Part shown: positions 15,698 to 24,781 of the stretch, one piece after another
How the letters are laid out: every line of letters starts with the position of its first letter
Numbering within the stretch: the stretch's first letter is position 1
Assembly (NCBI RefSeq): GCF_000337575.1
Contig: NZ_AOIM01000033.1
Span: 1 to 46,867 of the forward strand
Source of the DNA: Natrialba hulunbeirensis JCM 10989
GTDB lineage: Archaea > Halobacteriota > Halobacteria > Halobacteriales > Natrialbaceae
DNA: 46,867 nucleotides
Direction of reading: 5' to 3'
Made by a program: the position numbers and the translations under genes
Notes under the pieces: model-generated
Told to the model about the DNA's origin: nothing
The model's database searches: none
The model's input: only the letters and a program-made list of their open reading frames with translations

Positions 15698-16519
15698 TCA
15701 CTCTTGAGCACCTCTCTCGCCCCACTTCGAGCGAAGCGCCAGTGGAACCAGCCACGCGGCGAATCCGTCGGGGTCGGCCGCTCGTTCGGCTCGGTGTTGG
15801 GCCCACTCGAGGACGGTCAAGAGAAGGAAGAACCCGCCGATGAGCGTCGCCAGCCCGATTCGGTCCGCAGCCGACTGTGACGCCACCGCCAACGTGAACA
15901 GACCGACAATAACGAACGTCAGGAACAACCCGATTACCCCGGGAACGAGCACCAGAAGCAGGCGAACCGGATACTCAAGGACCGTTACGGGAGACAGGTC
16001 CGTATATCGACGTGGACGGAAGTAGTTTCGGTAGACGTAGACGAGATGGGAGCCGACGATCGTCAGCGCGGTTCCGAACACGGCTGGCTCTCGAAACGCC
16101 GAGAGCCACGCCGGGAAGGTGTCGTGTGCCTCGTGTCCGCCGACGAGTGTGTCACCGATTGCGACGAAGAGAAAGCCGGCGACCAGCAACGACGGCACGA
16201 TCACGCGCAGACTCCGCAGGTAGACCCGCGGTAACGGTCCAGGGAGCGGAACCGTTGGCAGGGAACTCAGATAGCCGTCGTCGGACCCGACGACGACAGG
16301 GGTGACGTCCCGATCCTCGGTCTGCATCTCCTGCTGGGCAAACAGCGCACAGCCACAGTAGACGACGACCAGCGTTAGTATCTCGAACAGGTACAGTACG
16401 AAGACGAGCGTATGCAACAGGTCGAACCAGACGATCCCCACGATCGGCAACGCGTTCCCGACGAGTATTGGAGCGAACTCCCGAAGATCATCCTCGTTCG
16501 CTCGTCGCCCGTCGATCAT
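15698..16519 (-). CDS. Polytopic membrane protein (DUF6498-like)
   Basis: 273 residues with about six hydrophobic segments. The first (NALPIVGIVWFDLLHTLVFVLYLFEILTLVVVY) is at about 20-55; others are at about 108-125, 145-165, 185-210 and 215-240. The layout, with FDLLHTLVFVLYLFEILT near the N-terminus and a hydrophilic loop after the first pair, resembles the DUF6498 family of archaeal integral membrane proteins. That assignment is from memory of the family. No catalytic residues are evident; function unknown. Confidence 0.7.
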   Translation of the reverse strand: MIDGRRANEDDLREFAPILVGNALPIVGIVWFDLLHTLVFVLYLFEILTLVVVYCGCALFAQQEMQTEDRDVTPVVVGSDDGYLSSLPTVPLPGPLPRVYLRSLRVIVPSLLVAGFLFVAIGDTLVGGHEAHDTFPAWLSAFREPAVFGTALTIVGSHLVYVYRNYFRPRRYTDLSPVTVLEYPVRLLLVLVPGVIGLFLTFVIVGLFTLAVASQSAADRIGLATLIGGFFLLLTVLEWAQHRAERAADPDGFAAWLVPLALRSKWGERGAQE

Positions 16520-16816
16520 CGCTCAGTCGAGCGGAGGGACGATCGTCATATCAACCTTCCGAACGATAGTCGAAACACGATCCACCGAGCGACTGGATGT
16601 GGATAATCAGCGGAGGACCCTCTGGGGAAGGATCGCCTTCGGACACGGTTGGCAGCAATGACGCGAGAAGATGAGTGAAGAAATCGTGAGACCGCTCATC
16701 AAGTATTGCAAGTTTCGTTCCATGATCACACGCATAACGCGCGGATCGATGTAACTCGAACATGCTGTGGGCTGGGCAAACCCGACGACCAATGGCGATT
16801 CACCACGACCGGGCGA
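16520..16816. other. Intergenic region without recognisable gene
   Basis: 297 bp between the membrane protein and the prepilin peptidase. Short open frames on the minus strand (for example 16551-16763) have no family resemblance and poor haloarchaeal codon bias. Composition is slightly lower in GC than the flanks. Possibly a decayed gene remnant. Confidence 0.5.
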
Positions 16817-17875
16817 TTAGAAGAGGCCGAGTACGCCGAACAGCAGATCACCGTAGAGCACTGCGAGCAGCATGCCGAGGAAGATCGGCACCAGAAACGG
16901 CGTGCCGGGTGAGATCCAGACCGCCTCCTTCGTCGTGATCGTATCGAGTCCGGCGCGCAGCTGGTCGGGTGTCGTGCCGTACGCTGTCCCCTCAATGTCC
17001 TCGAGGAAGGCGTCGGCTCCCCAGGGGTCGTCCGTAGTCGTCTCGGACGGTACGTCTTCGTTCGGTTCTGGTGGGGAGCGCTCAGTAGCGTCGACGTCTT
17101 CCGTCTCAGCTGCCGCCCCACCGACGCCGCCGTCCGTTTCGACCGTAACCGCACCGTCAGTCGGCGGGTTCGGCTCCGCAGGAAGCGTTTTCGGGTCCCG
17201 GTAGTATCCGGGTTCTGCGCGGAGTTCCTCGAGTGTGCACCCTCGCCAGCGGAGGTACATCCGCAGGGCGTCGAGGTCGAGTCCGCGGCTGGTGGTGCCG
17301 TTTGGCTCCTCCATCAACCACCCGGGTGTCTCGGGGAGTCGTTCCCAGGAAATCGGCCAACCGAGGAACATCTCCCGGCGAATCCGACCCGACGCGGCGT
17401 TTCGGATCGCCAGCAGGAGCGGGATCGCAAGCGCGACGATGACGGCGTTCGTCAGGATCGTGAACGAGAACGTCCCGATCGGTGTGTCGACAAGCGGGAA
17501 CGACCACGAGCCGATGGCGTACGACGGCAGCGTCGGGAACAACAGGGCGAGCACGAGCAACGCCTTCGCGTCGGCACCGCCGAAGCCGCCGAACCACCAG
17601 AACAGGTACGCGATCGGGACGACGAGCCCCAGACTCACCGTCGCCGGCACGACGAACTCGTAGATGAACTGGTGGGACCAGCCGACGGGGCCCGCGTGCC
17701 AAGCGAGCCAGCCGTCCCAGACGAGTAAGATCGCGCCGAGAACGGTGAGCGGAATCCAGACGGTACTCGAGACGCGCCTCGTTTTGATGTCGCGAACGGC
17801 GGTCCAGGCGAAGACGGGAAGGGCGAGGAGCCGGAGGAGGTCGGGCCCCGTCGCCGAGATGAACGCGAGTGACAC
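16817..17875 (-). CDS. pibD: Archaeal prepilin/preflagellin peptidase (PibD/FlaK-like, A24 family)
   Basis: 352 residues. A membrane aspartyl protease that cleaves type-III signal peptides of pilins and archaellins before assembly. The catalytic pair is Asp29 (AVRDIKTRRVS, after helix 1) and Asp102 in the GxGD-type loop GGFGGADAK (96-104). Several further helices follow to about residue 160. Residues about 165-325 are a long hydrophilic, Pro/Glu/Asp-rich cytoplasmic region, unusual in length, before the last helix (PFLVPIFLGMLLAVLYGDLLFGVLGLF). No pilin gene lies next to it, as is common for this housekeeping peptidase. Confidence 0.9.
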   Translation of the reverse strand: MSLAFISATGPDLLRLLALPVFAWTAVRDIKTRRVSSTVWIPLTVLGAILLVWDGWLAWHAGPVGWSHQFIYEFVVPATVSLGLVVPIAYLFWWFGGFGGADAKALLVLALLFPTLPSYAIGSWSFPLVDTPIGTFSFTILTNAVIVALAIPLLLAIRNAASGRIRREMFLGWPISWERLPETPGWLMEEPNGTTSRGLDLDALRMYLRWRGCTLEELRAEPGYYRDPKTLPAEPNPPTDGAVTVETDGGVGGAAAETEDVDATERSPPEPNEDVPSETTTDDPWGADAFLEDIEGTAYGTTPDQLRAGLDTITTKEAVWISPGTPFLVPIFLGMLLAVLYGDLLFGVLGLF

Positions 17876-18065
17876 GGTCGATGGTGGGTGTGGACGGCGC
17901 GGTACCGTTATGGTTTCGGCCTCCGGGAGCCACGCTTGGTGTTCGCTGTGGGTCGCGACTGGGCGAGGAAAAGTGTGGTCGGCCGCCAGCGTGGCGCGTC
18001 AGCGATCGTGGCAAGACCAACACAGTGCAGAAGGATTTTCCCTGCTGCGACCACAGTGGCGATAG

Positions 18066-18812
18066 ATGAGTTACGTCCGCATCGCCGTCCTGAACGCGGC
18101 TCACGAGGACGCGAACACGACGCGAAACTTCCGGCGCGAACTCGACGCCTCCCTGGCCGAGTTCGATGTCACGGACGGCGAGCTTCCAACGCACTTCGAG
18201 TTCGACGCACTCGTCGTCACTGGCTCGCGATCGTCTGTGTACTGGGATGAGGAGTGGATCGATGCCACGAAGGAGTGGGTTAACGAGGCGCTCAGTCGAG
18301 ACTTGCCCGCGCTTGGTATCTGTTGGGGTCACCAGCTACTGGCCGACGTGCTCGGCGGCACCGTCGAGGATATGGGGTCCTACGAGGTCGGCTACAGCGA
18401 AATCGAACACCACGGCGACTCGCGGCTGTTCGAGGGCATCTCCCAATCGTTCACGGCCTTCACTAGCCACGCTGACGAGGTCTCGGCACTCCCACCCGGC
18501 GCGACGCCACTCGCCGAGAACCACTACTCGAACCACGGCTTCCGCAAGGACCGCGTCTTTGGCGTCCAGTTCCACCCCGAGTACGACCAGAAGACCGCCC
18601 GCGAACTCGTCCGTCGCAAGGATATAGATACGGATCGGCGCGACGCCGTCCTCGCAGAGATCACCGACGAGAACTACGCGGCCGCTTGCGAGGCGAAACT
18701 GGTCTTCGAGAACTTCCTCGAGTACGTCCACGAGCTGACTGCCGAGGCAGACGAGACGCCGAGTGTGGTGGAGGACGGAGCCGGCTCGGAACCGACCGGG
18801 CTCTCCGACTAA
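18066..18812 (+). CDS. Class-I glutamine amidotransferase (GMP-synthase-like domain)
   Basis: 248 residues. A free-standing GATase1 domain: nucleophile Cys86 in the elbow GICWGHQ (84-90) and His170/Glu172 in FHPEYD. The oxyanion-side motif VVTGSRSSVYWDEEW (50-64) is of the type seen in stand-alone GMP-synthase-like or gamma-glutamyl-hydrolase-like GATases, not the GuaA subunit itself. The partner or acceptor is unknown. The last about 25 residues are an acidic tail. ATG 18066 follows an upstream G/C-rich leader of about 190 bp with no gene. Confidence 0.85.
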   Translation: MSYVRIAVLNAAHEDANTTRNFRRELDASLAEFDVTDGELPTHFEFDALVVTGSRSSVYWDEEWIDATKEWVNEALSRDLPALGICWGHQLLADVLGGTVEDMGSYEVGYSEIEHHGDSRLFEGISQSFTAFTSHADEVSALPPGATPLAENHYSNHGFRKDRVFGVQFHPEYDQKTARELVRRKDIDTDRRDAVLAEITDENYAAACEAKLVFENFLEYVHELTAEADETPSVVEDGAGSEPTGLSD

Positions 18813-18871
18813 GCACCAACCCGTACGAAACGGGCAATCATGACGGAGAGGCCCGACGACGGCGTTACCGA

Positions 18872-19429
18872 CTACCGACGAAGCTGCCGCCACCACTGTT
18901 CGATCCGGCGACGAATTCGAATTACTCGAGTACGTCTACGTCCGTTCCCAGTCCCCAACCGTTTGAGCACTGACCCGCTGTCCGCTGTGCTGTCTCCCGT
19001 AGTTTCATCCTCGTCCCCGCCCTTCGCCGCATCCTGCTGCGCCTCGAGAAGCCGCTCGTACTGCGTGATGAGTTCCTGTTGCTGGTCGGTGCGCGACTCG
19101 AGTTCGGTCTGGAGTGTAGCGATCTGTGCGCGGAGGCGAGTGCGTTCGAGCCGGGCGGGCGTCGGTCGCGTCGCGTTCGTTCCAACGAATCTCGCAGTGA
19201 TCGGTGACGTAGTCTGAGCAGAGAGTTGGGACTGGGTGTCTGTGCGGGCGGTACGAGTAGCTCTCGTGGCGTCGGTTTCAGTGTCGGTGTCCGTGTGGGT
19301 TGGGGTATCAGTATCGGCATCGGTATCGGTAGCCGCCTCAGCGACGGCGGCGGTCTCGGAATCACACGAAAAACTGACGACGACGGAGCGGTCACGGGCA
19401 CGGGAGTGGGAACGATGCTCGACGGACAT
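18872..19429 (-). CDS. Hypothetical coiled-coil protein
   Basis: 185 residues from ATG 19429 (MSVEHRSHSRARDRSVVV). The N-terminal half is a Thr/Asp/Ala low-complexity stretch encoded by GTCGGT-like hexamers ((TDTD)n, about residues 35-60). Residues about 95-135 (RLERTRLRAQIATLQTELESRTDQQQELITQYERLLEAQQ) form a heptad-patterned coiled coil. The C-terminus is basic (RRRTRVIRIRRRIEQWWRQLRR), perhaps nucleic-acid or membrane binding. The longer frame to 19540 gives an arginine/proline-rich start and is less likely. No family recognised; existence moderately supported. Confidence 0.45.
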   Translation of the reverse strand: MSVEHRSHSRARDRSVVVSFSCDSETAAVAEAATDTDADTDTPTHTDTDTETDATRATRTARTDTQSQLSAQTTSPITARFVGTNATRPTPARLERTRLRAQIATLQTELESRTDQQQELITQYERLLEAQQDAAKGGDEDETTGDSTADSGSVLKRLGTGNGRRRTRVIRIRRRIEQWWRQLRR

Positions 19430-19591
19430 GGGCGACACACACCTACACCGTACACCCACAAAAGCGTCAGTCAGTCGGGCGTCAGACGGGTTTAACGGCC
19501 TTCGGTTTCGAACACCACCGATCGAGCGAGCGGTGTTCAATTCGACGGGACTCGAGTACGCCCTCGCTCGACTGATTCAGCGGGACCTCAC

Positions 19592-20860
19592 TCAGAGGTG
19601 CTCGAGAACACCCGCGGTGTCAGCCGGCACCGGCTCTGGCTCCCGACCCGCAGCGGCCGCCGCGTCGGGGTCCTTGAGCAGGTGACCCGTCGTCAGGCAG
19701 GCGACGCGCTCGTCTTCGGTGACGATGCCCTCCGCCCGCAACTTCCGGAGACCCGCGACGGAGGCTGCAGAGGCCGGCTCGACACCGATGCCCTCGCCCG
19801 CGAGATCGCGTTGGGCCTCGGTGATCTCCTCGTCGGTAACCGAAATCGCGGTGCCGCCGGTTTCCCGGATCCCCGGCAGCGCCTTCGGTGCGTTGACCGG
19901 GTTCCCGATTCGGATCGCCGTCGCGCGCGTCTCCACGTCGTCCCAGCGGCGGACCTCGTCCGCGCCGTTCTCGATCGCTTCGACCATCGGGGCCGCGCCC
20001 TCGGCCTGTACGCCGACCAGCTTCGGGACTTCGTCCGTCTCGAGTGCCCCCGCCTGCACGAGTTCGCGGAAGGCCTTGTACAGCGCCGACGTGTTGCCGG
20101 CGTTGCCGACTGGGAGCACGATCCGGTCCGGAACCGTGTCGTAGTCCGCGAGGAACCCTTCCAGAATCTCGAGTCCGATGGTCTTCTGGCCCTCGAGTCG
20201 GAACGGGTTCAGCGAGTTCAGCAGATAGGCCTCACCCTGCCCGGCTAACTCCTGGACGATGTCGAGACAGGCGTCGAAGTTGCCGTCGACCTCCAGAATG
20301 CGCGCGCCGTGGAGGCTCGCCTGGGCGACCTTCCCGGCGGCGACTTTGCCCGCGGGGAGGAGCACCAGCGTCTCCATCCCGCCGCGGGAGCCGTAGGCCG
20401 CGAGCGCGGCGCTCGTGTTGCCCGTCGAGGCACAGGCTAACCGGTCGACGCCGAGTTCCTTCGCGACGGCGACACCGACAGTCATCCCGCGGTCCTTGAA
20501 CGACCCCGTCGGGTTCATCCCCTCGTGTTTGATTCGGAGCGCCTCGAGTTCCAGATCGGCTTCCAGGCCAGGAACCTCGTACAACGGCGTCGCACCCTCC
20601 TGAATCGAGACGCCCGCCGGGAGCGGGAGCGTGTCGGCGTAGCGCCAGACGCCCTGATCGGGGTCCGCGGCAGCCGCGAAGTCCTCGAAGGTCGGCAGGT
20701 CGTCGTAGCGTACCTCGAGCAGGCCGTCACACTCGTCACAGGTGTAGCGGACGTCCGCGAACGGCGCGAACGTCTCGCCGCACGCGATGCACTCGAGCCA
20801 GACGCCGTCCTCGGCGTCGGCGGGCGCTGCCGGCTGGTCGGCAGAGAGACTGAGACTCAT
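19592..20860 (-). CDS. thrC: Threonine synthase
   Basis: 422 residues. A PLP enzyme converting O-phosphohomoserine to threonine. An N-terminal zinc ribbon (Cys24, Cys27, Cys41, Cys44: CIAC...CDEC) precedes the fold-type-II domain. The PLP lysine is Lys122 in NPTGSFKDRGM, and LPVGNAGNTSALYKAF is the phosphate-binding glycine loop. ATG 20860 (MSLSLSADQP) is chosen over the frame opening at 20956, whose extra 32 residues are unrelated to the family. The acidic C-terminal tail is halophilic. Close to haloarchaeal ThrC with ribbon; cystathionine-type paralogues lack it. Confidence 0.95.
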   Translation of the reverse strand: MSLSLSADQPAAPADAEDGVWLECIACGETFAPFADVRYTCDECDGLLEVRYDDLPTFEDFAAAADPDQGVWRYADTLPLPAGVSIQEGATPLYEVPGLEADLELEALRIKHEGMNPTGSFKDRGMTVGVAVAKELGVDRLACASTGNTSAALAAYGSRGGMETLVLLPAGKVAAGKVAQASLHGARILEVDGNFDACLDIVQELAGQGEAYLLNSLNPFRLEGQKTIGLEILEGFLADYDTVPDRIVLPVGNAGNTSALYKAFRELVQAGALETDEVPKLVGVQAEGAAPMVEAIENGADEVRRWDDVETRATAIRIGNPVNAPKALPGIRETGGTAISVTDEEITEAQRDLAGEGIGVEPASAASVAGLRKLRAEGIVTEDERVACLTTGHLLKDPDAAAAAGREPEPVPADTAGVLEHL

Positions 20861-21037
20861 TATGTTCTGTGCGACGGGAAGGGATCGACTGGCAAAAAGC
20901 ACGTGGATACGGCAGAAACCCGCGGAGTAGCGCTGCTCGCGGATCGCTGTCTCCAAAAATGGTCGCCCGTGCCACTCGTGTGGCGACGGCGATCGTGCGC
21001 TGCACCGCTGTCGTGCCCGAATCTGTAAGCAATCCCC

Positions 21038-21115
21038 TTACATCAGGATGAGTCCCATCAACATCATGGGACCGATCAGCATGATGAACACTGCGAGTAG
21101 CAGTTTGAATGACAT
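21038..21115 (-). CDS. 25-residue hydrophobic membrane peptide
   Basis: ATG 21115 to TAA 21038 encodes MSFKLLLAVF... followed by Met/Leu/Ile/Gly only: one transmembrane helix after a short basic start. Methionine is six of 25 residues. The frame starts and stops cleanly within a 550-bp gap that otherwise has no gene. It is too short for standard gene callers. Composition fits the small membrane peptides common in haloarchaea, but conservation is untested. Confidence 0.45.
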   Translation of the reverse strand: MSFKLLLAVFIMLIGPMMLMGLILM

Positions 21116-21254
21116 GCTGATCAAACGTGATTCCGTTCCAATACATAACGATTTCTGATCGTTCACGGCGATGCCAGCACCACCAGGACGGAAATACCGC
21201 ATTATGGCAAGAAAACCAGCAGTTGACTCGAGTTGGGTCGGGTCTGGAGCGGGC

Positions 21255-21296
21255 CTACTCGAGTAGGCAGTGTAACGGCGCTTTCTTTGTGTGTAA
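21255..21296 (-). repeat. Degenerate copy of the argF 3' end
   Basis: Read on the minus strand the segment encodes LHTKKAPLHCLLE-stop, matching the ArgF end LHAQKALLHWLLE-stop at 22653-22694 (29 of the last 39 bases equal). The two copies are in direct orientation, 1.4 kb apart, and enclose the PQQ-propeller lipoprotein gene. It is not part of any longer intact frame. Confidence 0.7.
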
Positions 21297-21414
21297 TTGA
21301 TCCTGCAGGCAACAACGGGTATCCTACCAGACGGCGACTAGCTACGGACCACCGTGAATTGATGTCTGTTGGTGATAGCAAATAATAAGATTGTAGAAGT
21401 TGTATCTGTGACAC

Positions 21415-22572
21415 ATGACGCCTGTTAGCAGACGAGCAGTGCTGAGTATGGGAGTCTGTCTAGTATTCGCAGGCTGTACTGCTAACAGCGACTCGAACTA
21501 CGGGTGGCCAATGGCAGGGCGTGGGCCGCTCAATCGGGGCTTCGTCCGTTCTGGCCATGTTGGAGATTCTCTCGAAACAGCGTGGTCGATCGACCTTGGA
21601 CCCGGCCCGACGACATCACCGGTCGTCGCCGATGGAACGGTGTATATCGCCGACGAGGAGGCACTACGGTTCATTCCTGCCGATGGAAGTGATTCGACCG
21701 TCATCACAACCGAGAGTAGCGTCTCGGGAACGCCAGCCGTGCTTGACGACGGACTAATCGTCCCCGGGTATGAGGAAGCAGAGTCGACTGGGACGGTATA
21801 CAAGATCGATACCGCAAACGAGATCGAATGGGAAGCGGACGTTTTGGGAGGTCGACCATTTTCACCAACTGTACAGGGCACCGACATTGCGATCCGAACA
21901 GAAGCACAGACACACCTCATTACGCAGCGTGATGGGACCGTCAAGTGGTCTGTAGATACCGCCGAATACAGCGATGTCGCACAACACAGAGCAGTCGATC
22001 TCGCTCCGGTACTGACTGACGACGCCGTATTCGTTCCCTCCTCGGATGGAATCTACTGCTACGAACGCGAGACGGGAGAAGAACGATGGCACGAACAACG
22101 TGGCCGGTCACTCGCGAGTCCGACGTATGCAGACGGCGTGATTTACGCATCACTCGTCGAGGAGGGGATTGTCGCACTAGATGCTGACTCAGGAACACAG
22201 CAGTGGACTGTCGAGGCGACTGGGTGCTTGACGTCACCTGCTGTCGATGACGACACGGTGTACGCGACTGCTGGGTTTGACGTGCTCGCTATCGAGGCAG
22301 ACAGTGGACGAGAACAGTGGCGATACGACGACGAGTACGGATTACGTGGAGACAGTTATTCTGACCCGATCTGTGTCGGCGAGAGACTGATTACTGGATC
22401 GATCGGACGGAGTGTCACTGTTCTCTCAACAGCTACTGGCGAACAGCAAGGGACCATCGACGGTGATGGGACGCATCATTCACATGCAGTTTCCGACGAT
22501 GTGATCTACACGACTGGGACTCGAACAGTGACTGCAATCGACACGTCGTCAGGTATTCTGGAACGACTGTGA
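21415..22572 (+). CDS. PQQ-propeller (WD-like) lipoprotein
   Basis: 385 residues. A signal peptide with SRRAVLSMG and lipobox VFAGC anchors the protein outside the membrane. The mature part is an eight-bladed-type quinoprotein propeller: repeats such as SPVVADGTVYIADEEALRFI, ERETGEERWHEQRGRSLASPTYADGVIYASL, DADSGTQQWTVEATGCLTSPAVDDDTVYA and EADSGREQWRYDDEYG. No PQQ-coordinating dehydrogenase residues are evident, so a scaffold or binding role is likely (BamB-like). Codon use and GC are visibly lower than in the neighbours (many AT-ending codons, AT-rich promoter 21350-21414). It lies between argF and a degenerate copy of the argF 3' end, suggesting acquisition by insertion. Confidence 0.85.
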   Translation: MTPVSRRAVLSMGVCLVFAGCTANSDSNYGWPMAGRGPLNRGFVRSGHVGDSLETAWSIDLGPGPTTSPVVADGTVYIADEEALRFIPADGSDSTVITTESSVSGTPAVLDDGLIVPGYEEAESTGTVYKIDTANEIEWEADVLGGRPFSPTVQGTDIAIRTEAQTHLITQRDGTVKWSVDTAEYSDVAQHRAVDLAPVLTDDAVFVPSSDGIYCYERETGEERWHEQRGRSLASPTYADGVIYASLVEEGIVALDADSGTQQWTVEATGCLTSPAVDDDTVYATAGFDVLAIEADSGREQWRYDDEYGLRGDSYSDPICVGERLITGSIGRSVTVLSTATGEQQGTIDGDGTHHSHAVSDDVIYTTGTRTVTAIDTSSGILERL

Positions 22573-22652
22573 GAGCGAAGCGAGAAGACGAGAACTCAGT
22601 TTTACTGCACGGTGAGGACGACGATTGGATTGAATTGGTGCCAGAGACGATG

Positions 22653-23618
22653 TCACTCGAGTAGCCAGTGCAATAGCGCCTTCTGGGCGTGCAGGCGGTT
22701 TTCAGCCTGGTCGAAGACGATCGACTGGTCGCTCTCGATCGCTTCGTCCGTGATCTCCTCGCCGCGGTGGGCCGGCAGACAGTGCATCACCGACGCATCG
22801 GGGGCGTGTGCGAGCAGTTCCGAACAGACCTGAAAGCCCTCGAAGGCGTCCATGCGCACGTCGCGTTCGTCTTCCTGACCCATGCTGATCCAGACGTCGG
22901 TGTAGATGATGTCGGCGTCCGTGACTGCCTCGACGGGGTCGTGCGTGACCATCGGGTCGCCGCCGAGTTCCTGCGCCCGGTCGATGACCGCGTCGTCCAT
23001 GCCGTAGCCCTCTGGCGTCGCGACGGTGACGTCCATGTCGGTCATCGCAGCGCCGATGACGAACGACTGGCCGACGTTGTTGCCGTCGCCGACCCAGGCC
23101 ACCGACACGTCCTCGAAGCCGCCCATCTCCTCGCGAATCGTCAGCAGATCCGCGAGCGTCTGGCAGGGGTGGGCGTCGTCGGTCAGCCCGTTGATGATCG
23201 GGACCGACGAGTACTCCGCGAGCACCTCGATGTTCTCGTGTCTGAACACTCGAGCCATCACGGCGTCGACGTACCGCGAGAGCGTTCGCGAGGTGTCCTT
23301 CAGCGGTTCACCACGCCCGAGCTGGATGTCGTCCTCACCGAGGAAGACGGCGTGGCCGCCGAGTTGCGTCATTCCCGTCTCGAAGGAGACGCGCGTGCGC
23401 GTACTCGGCTTCTGGAAGATCATCCCGAGCGTCTGGCCGGGGAGGGCCTCGTGGGCCGTCCCCTCCTGCTGGGCTCGCTTGAACTCCGCCGCCCGGACGA
23501 GAACCGTGAGCAGTTCCTCGTGCGAGAGGTCGTCGATCTCGAGGAAGTGTCTCGGCTGCGATGCGTCCGTCTGCGAGTCGGCGATGTTAGAATCTGTGTT
23601 TGCGTCTGTCTCTCCCAT
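22653..23618 (-). CDS. argF: Ornithine carbamoyltransferase
   Basis: 321 residues. Ornithine plus carbamoyl phosphate gives citrulline. Carbamoyl-phosphate loop KPSTRTRV (70-77), HPCQ loop (DDAHPCQTLADLL) and the ornithine/closure motif HCLPAHRG near the end are all intact. The N-terminal about 20 residues (TDANTDSNIADSQTDAS) are an acidic extension. Last gene of the argW operon: its ATG overlaps the lysK/argE stop by one base (TGATG). The 3' end, encoding KALLHWLLE, is duplicated at 21255-21296. Confidence 0.97.
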   Translation of the reverse strand: MGETDANTDSNIADSQTDASQPRHFLEIDDLSHEELLTVLVRAAEFKRAQQEGTAHEALPGQTLGMIFQKPSTRTRVSFETGMTQLGGHAVFLGEDDIQLGRGEPLKDTSRTLSRYVDAVMARVFRHENIEVLAEYSSVPIINGLTDDAHPCQTLADLLTIREEMGGFEDVSVAWVGDGNNVGQSFVIGAAMTDMDVTVATPEGYGMDDAVIDRAQELGGDPMVTHDPVEAVTDADIIYTDVWISMGQEDERDVRMDAFEGFQVCSELLAHAPDASVMHCLPAHRGEEITDEAIESDQSIVFDQAENRLHAQKALLHWLLE

Positions 23619-24781
23619 CAGTCCTCACCTCCAGTAAGCGTCGTCGCGACGCGGATCAGCACCGCGACGGACTTGTCGAATTCGGCGAGCGAGAGGCGCT
23701 CGTCGGGCGCGTGATCGAGGTCGGAGTTGCCGGGGCCGTAGGTCGCCATCGGACACTCCCACGCGCCGGCGTAAAGGTTCATGTCGCTGGTCCCGGTCTT
23801 GCGCAGGAGTCGCGGCTCGCCGTCCTTGTTGCGAATCGCCGCGCGGAACGCGCGAGCGACCTCGGTTCGCGGACTCTCCATCACCGGCGGAATCGGTTCC
23901 GCCCATGAGACGGTGCCGTACTCGAGTTCGGCCTCTGCAGTCTCGCGGACGGTCTCGATGTCGAGCGCGGGCGGGACCCGAAGTTGGGCGTCGAGGGTGG
24001 CCTCGACGGAGAGGCCGTCGTCGGTGACGCCGCCGTCGATGGCGACGGGTTTGGTGGTGACGCGCTCGAAGACGGGTTGATACTCGTCATTTTCGAACGC
24101 CGACTCGACGCGTGTCCACCAGTTCGTCGCGTGCTGAATCGCGTTCGGTTCGGGACGAGAGGTGTGGCCGGACTCGCTGGTCGCGACGTAGGTTCCCGAG
24201 AGGAAGCCGCGGTAGCCAAGGGTGATACCCGTCGTTCCGCTCGGTTCGCCGTTGACGACGGTGTCGGGAGCCTCGCGGTCCGCGACGAGGTGGCGTGCGC
24301 CGCGCGAGTTGGTCTCCTCGCCGACGACGCCGACGAACGAGACGCCTGTGTGCACCGCGGCTGCGGCCATGGCGGCCAGCGGTCCTGTTGCGTCGACGCT
24401 GCCGCGGCCCCAGAGCACGTCCTCGCCGGTCTCCTCGGCCACTTCGGCTTCGATGTCGTCCTCATCCGCGGGCTCGACTTCGACTGGAATCTCACCGGGC
24501 ACGGTGTCGATGTGCGAGGTGAGTAACACCGAGTCGTCAGCCGGTGCACGCACGTTGCCGACGTCATCGAGCCAGACCTCGCGGTCGTAGGTTTCGAAGA
24601 ACTCGACGAGGCACTCGGCGGACGCACGCTCCTCGCCAGAGGGCGAGGGCGTCGAGACGAGGTCGATCAACAGTTGGCGAGCGTCGTCGGTCGAGACGGC
24701 CGTAGCGTCGGTGTCGGTGTCGGTGTCGGCGTCGGCATCTGAGTCAGCGTCGGTATCTGTATCCGTCATCGTCGAACTCAT
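23618..24781 (-). CDS. lysK: [LysW]-ornithine/lysine hydrolase (ArgE/LysK, M20 family)
   Basis: 387 residues. A metallopeptidase that releases ornithine from the ArgW/LysW carrier protein. Metal-binding motifs: SHIDTVPGE, the bridging Asp in GSVDATGP and catalytic GEETNSRG. Residues 5-29 are an (Asp-Thr/Ala/Ser)n tract encoded by a GTCGGT microsatellite (24711-24770), absent from typical homologues. It overlaps the argD stop by four bases (ATGA) and argF by one. Arginine rather than lysine is the likely pathway because the operon continues with argF and is preceded by argG-argH. Confidence 0.9.
   Translation of the reverse strand: MSSTMTDTDTDADSDADADTDTDTDATAVSTDDARQLLIDLVSTPSPSGEERASAECLVEFFETYDREVWLDDVGNVRAPADDSVLLTSHIDTVPGEIPVEVEPADEDDIEAEVAEETGEDVLWGRGSVDATGPLAAMAAAAVHTGVSFVGVVGEETNSRGARHLVADREAPDTVVNGEPSGTTGITLGYRGFLSGTYVATSESGHTSRPEPNAIQHATNWWTRVESAFENDEYQPVFERVTTKPVAIDGGVTDDGLSVEATLDAQLRVPPALDIETVRETAEAELEYGTVSWAEPIPPVMESPRTEVARAFRAAIRNKDGEPRLLRKTGTSDMNLYAGAWECPMATYGPGNSDLDHAPDERLSLAEFDKSVAVLIRVATTLTGGED

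Noticed and set aside
16551..16763. 70-residue minus-strand frame upstream of the prepilin peptidase
   Set aside because: No recognisable domain, atypical codon bias and no promoter of usual spacing; treated as non-coding or decayed.
17157..18332. 391-residue minus-strand Arg/Pro-rich frame
   Set aside because: Overlaps pibD in another frame and the amidotransferase in antisense; composition typical of off-frame reading in GC-rich DNA.
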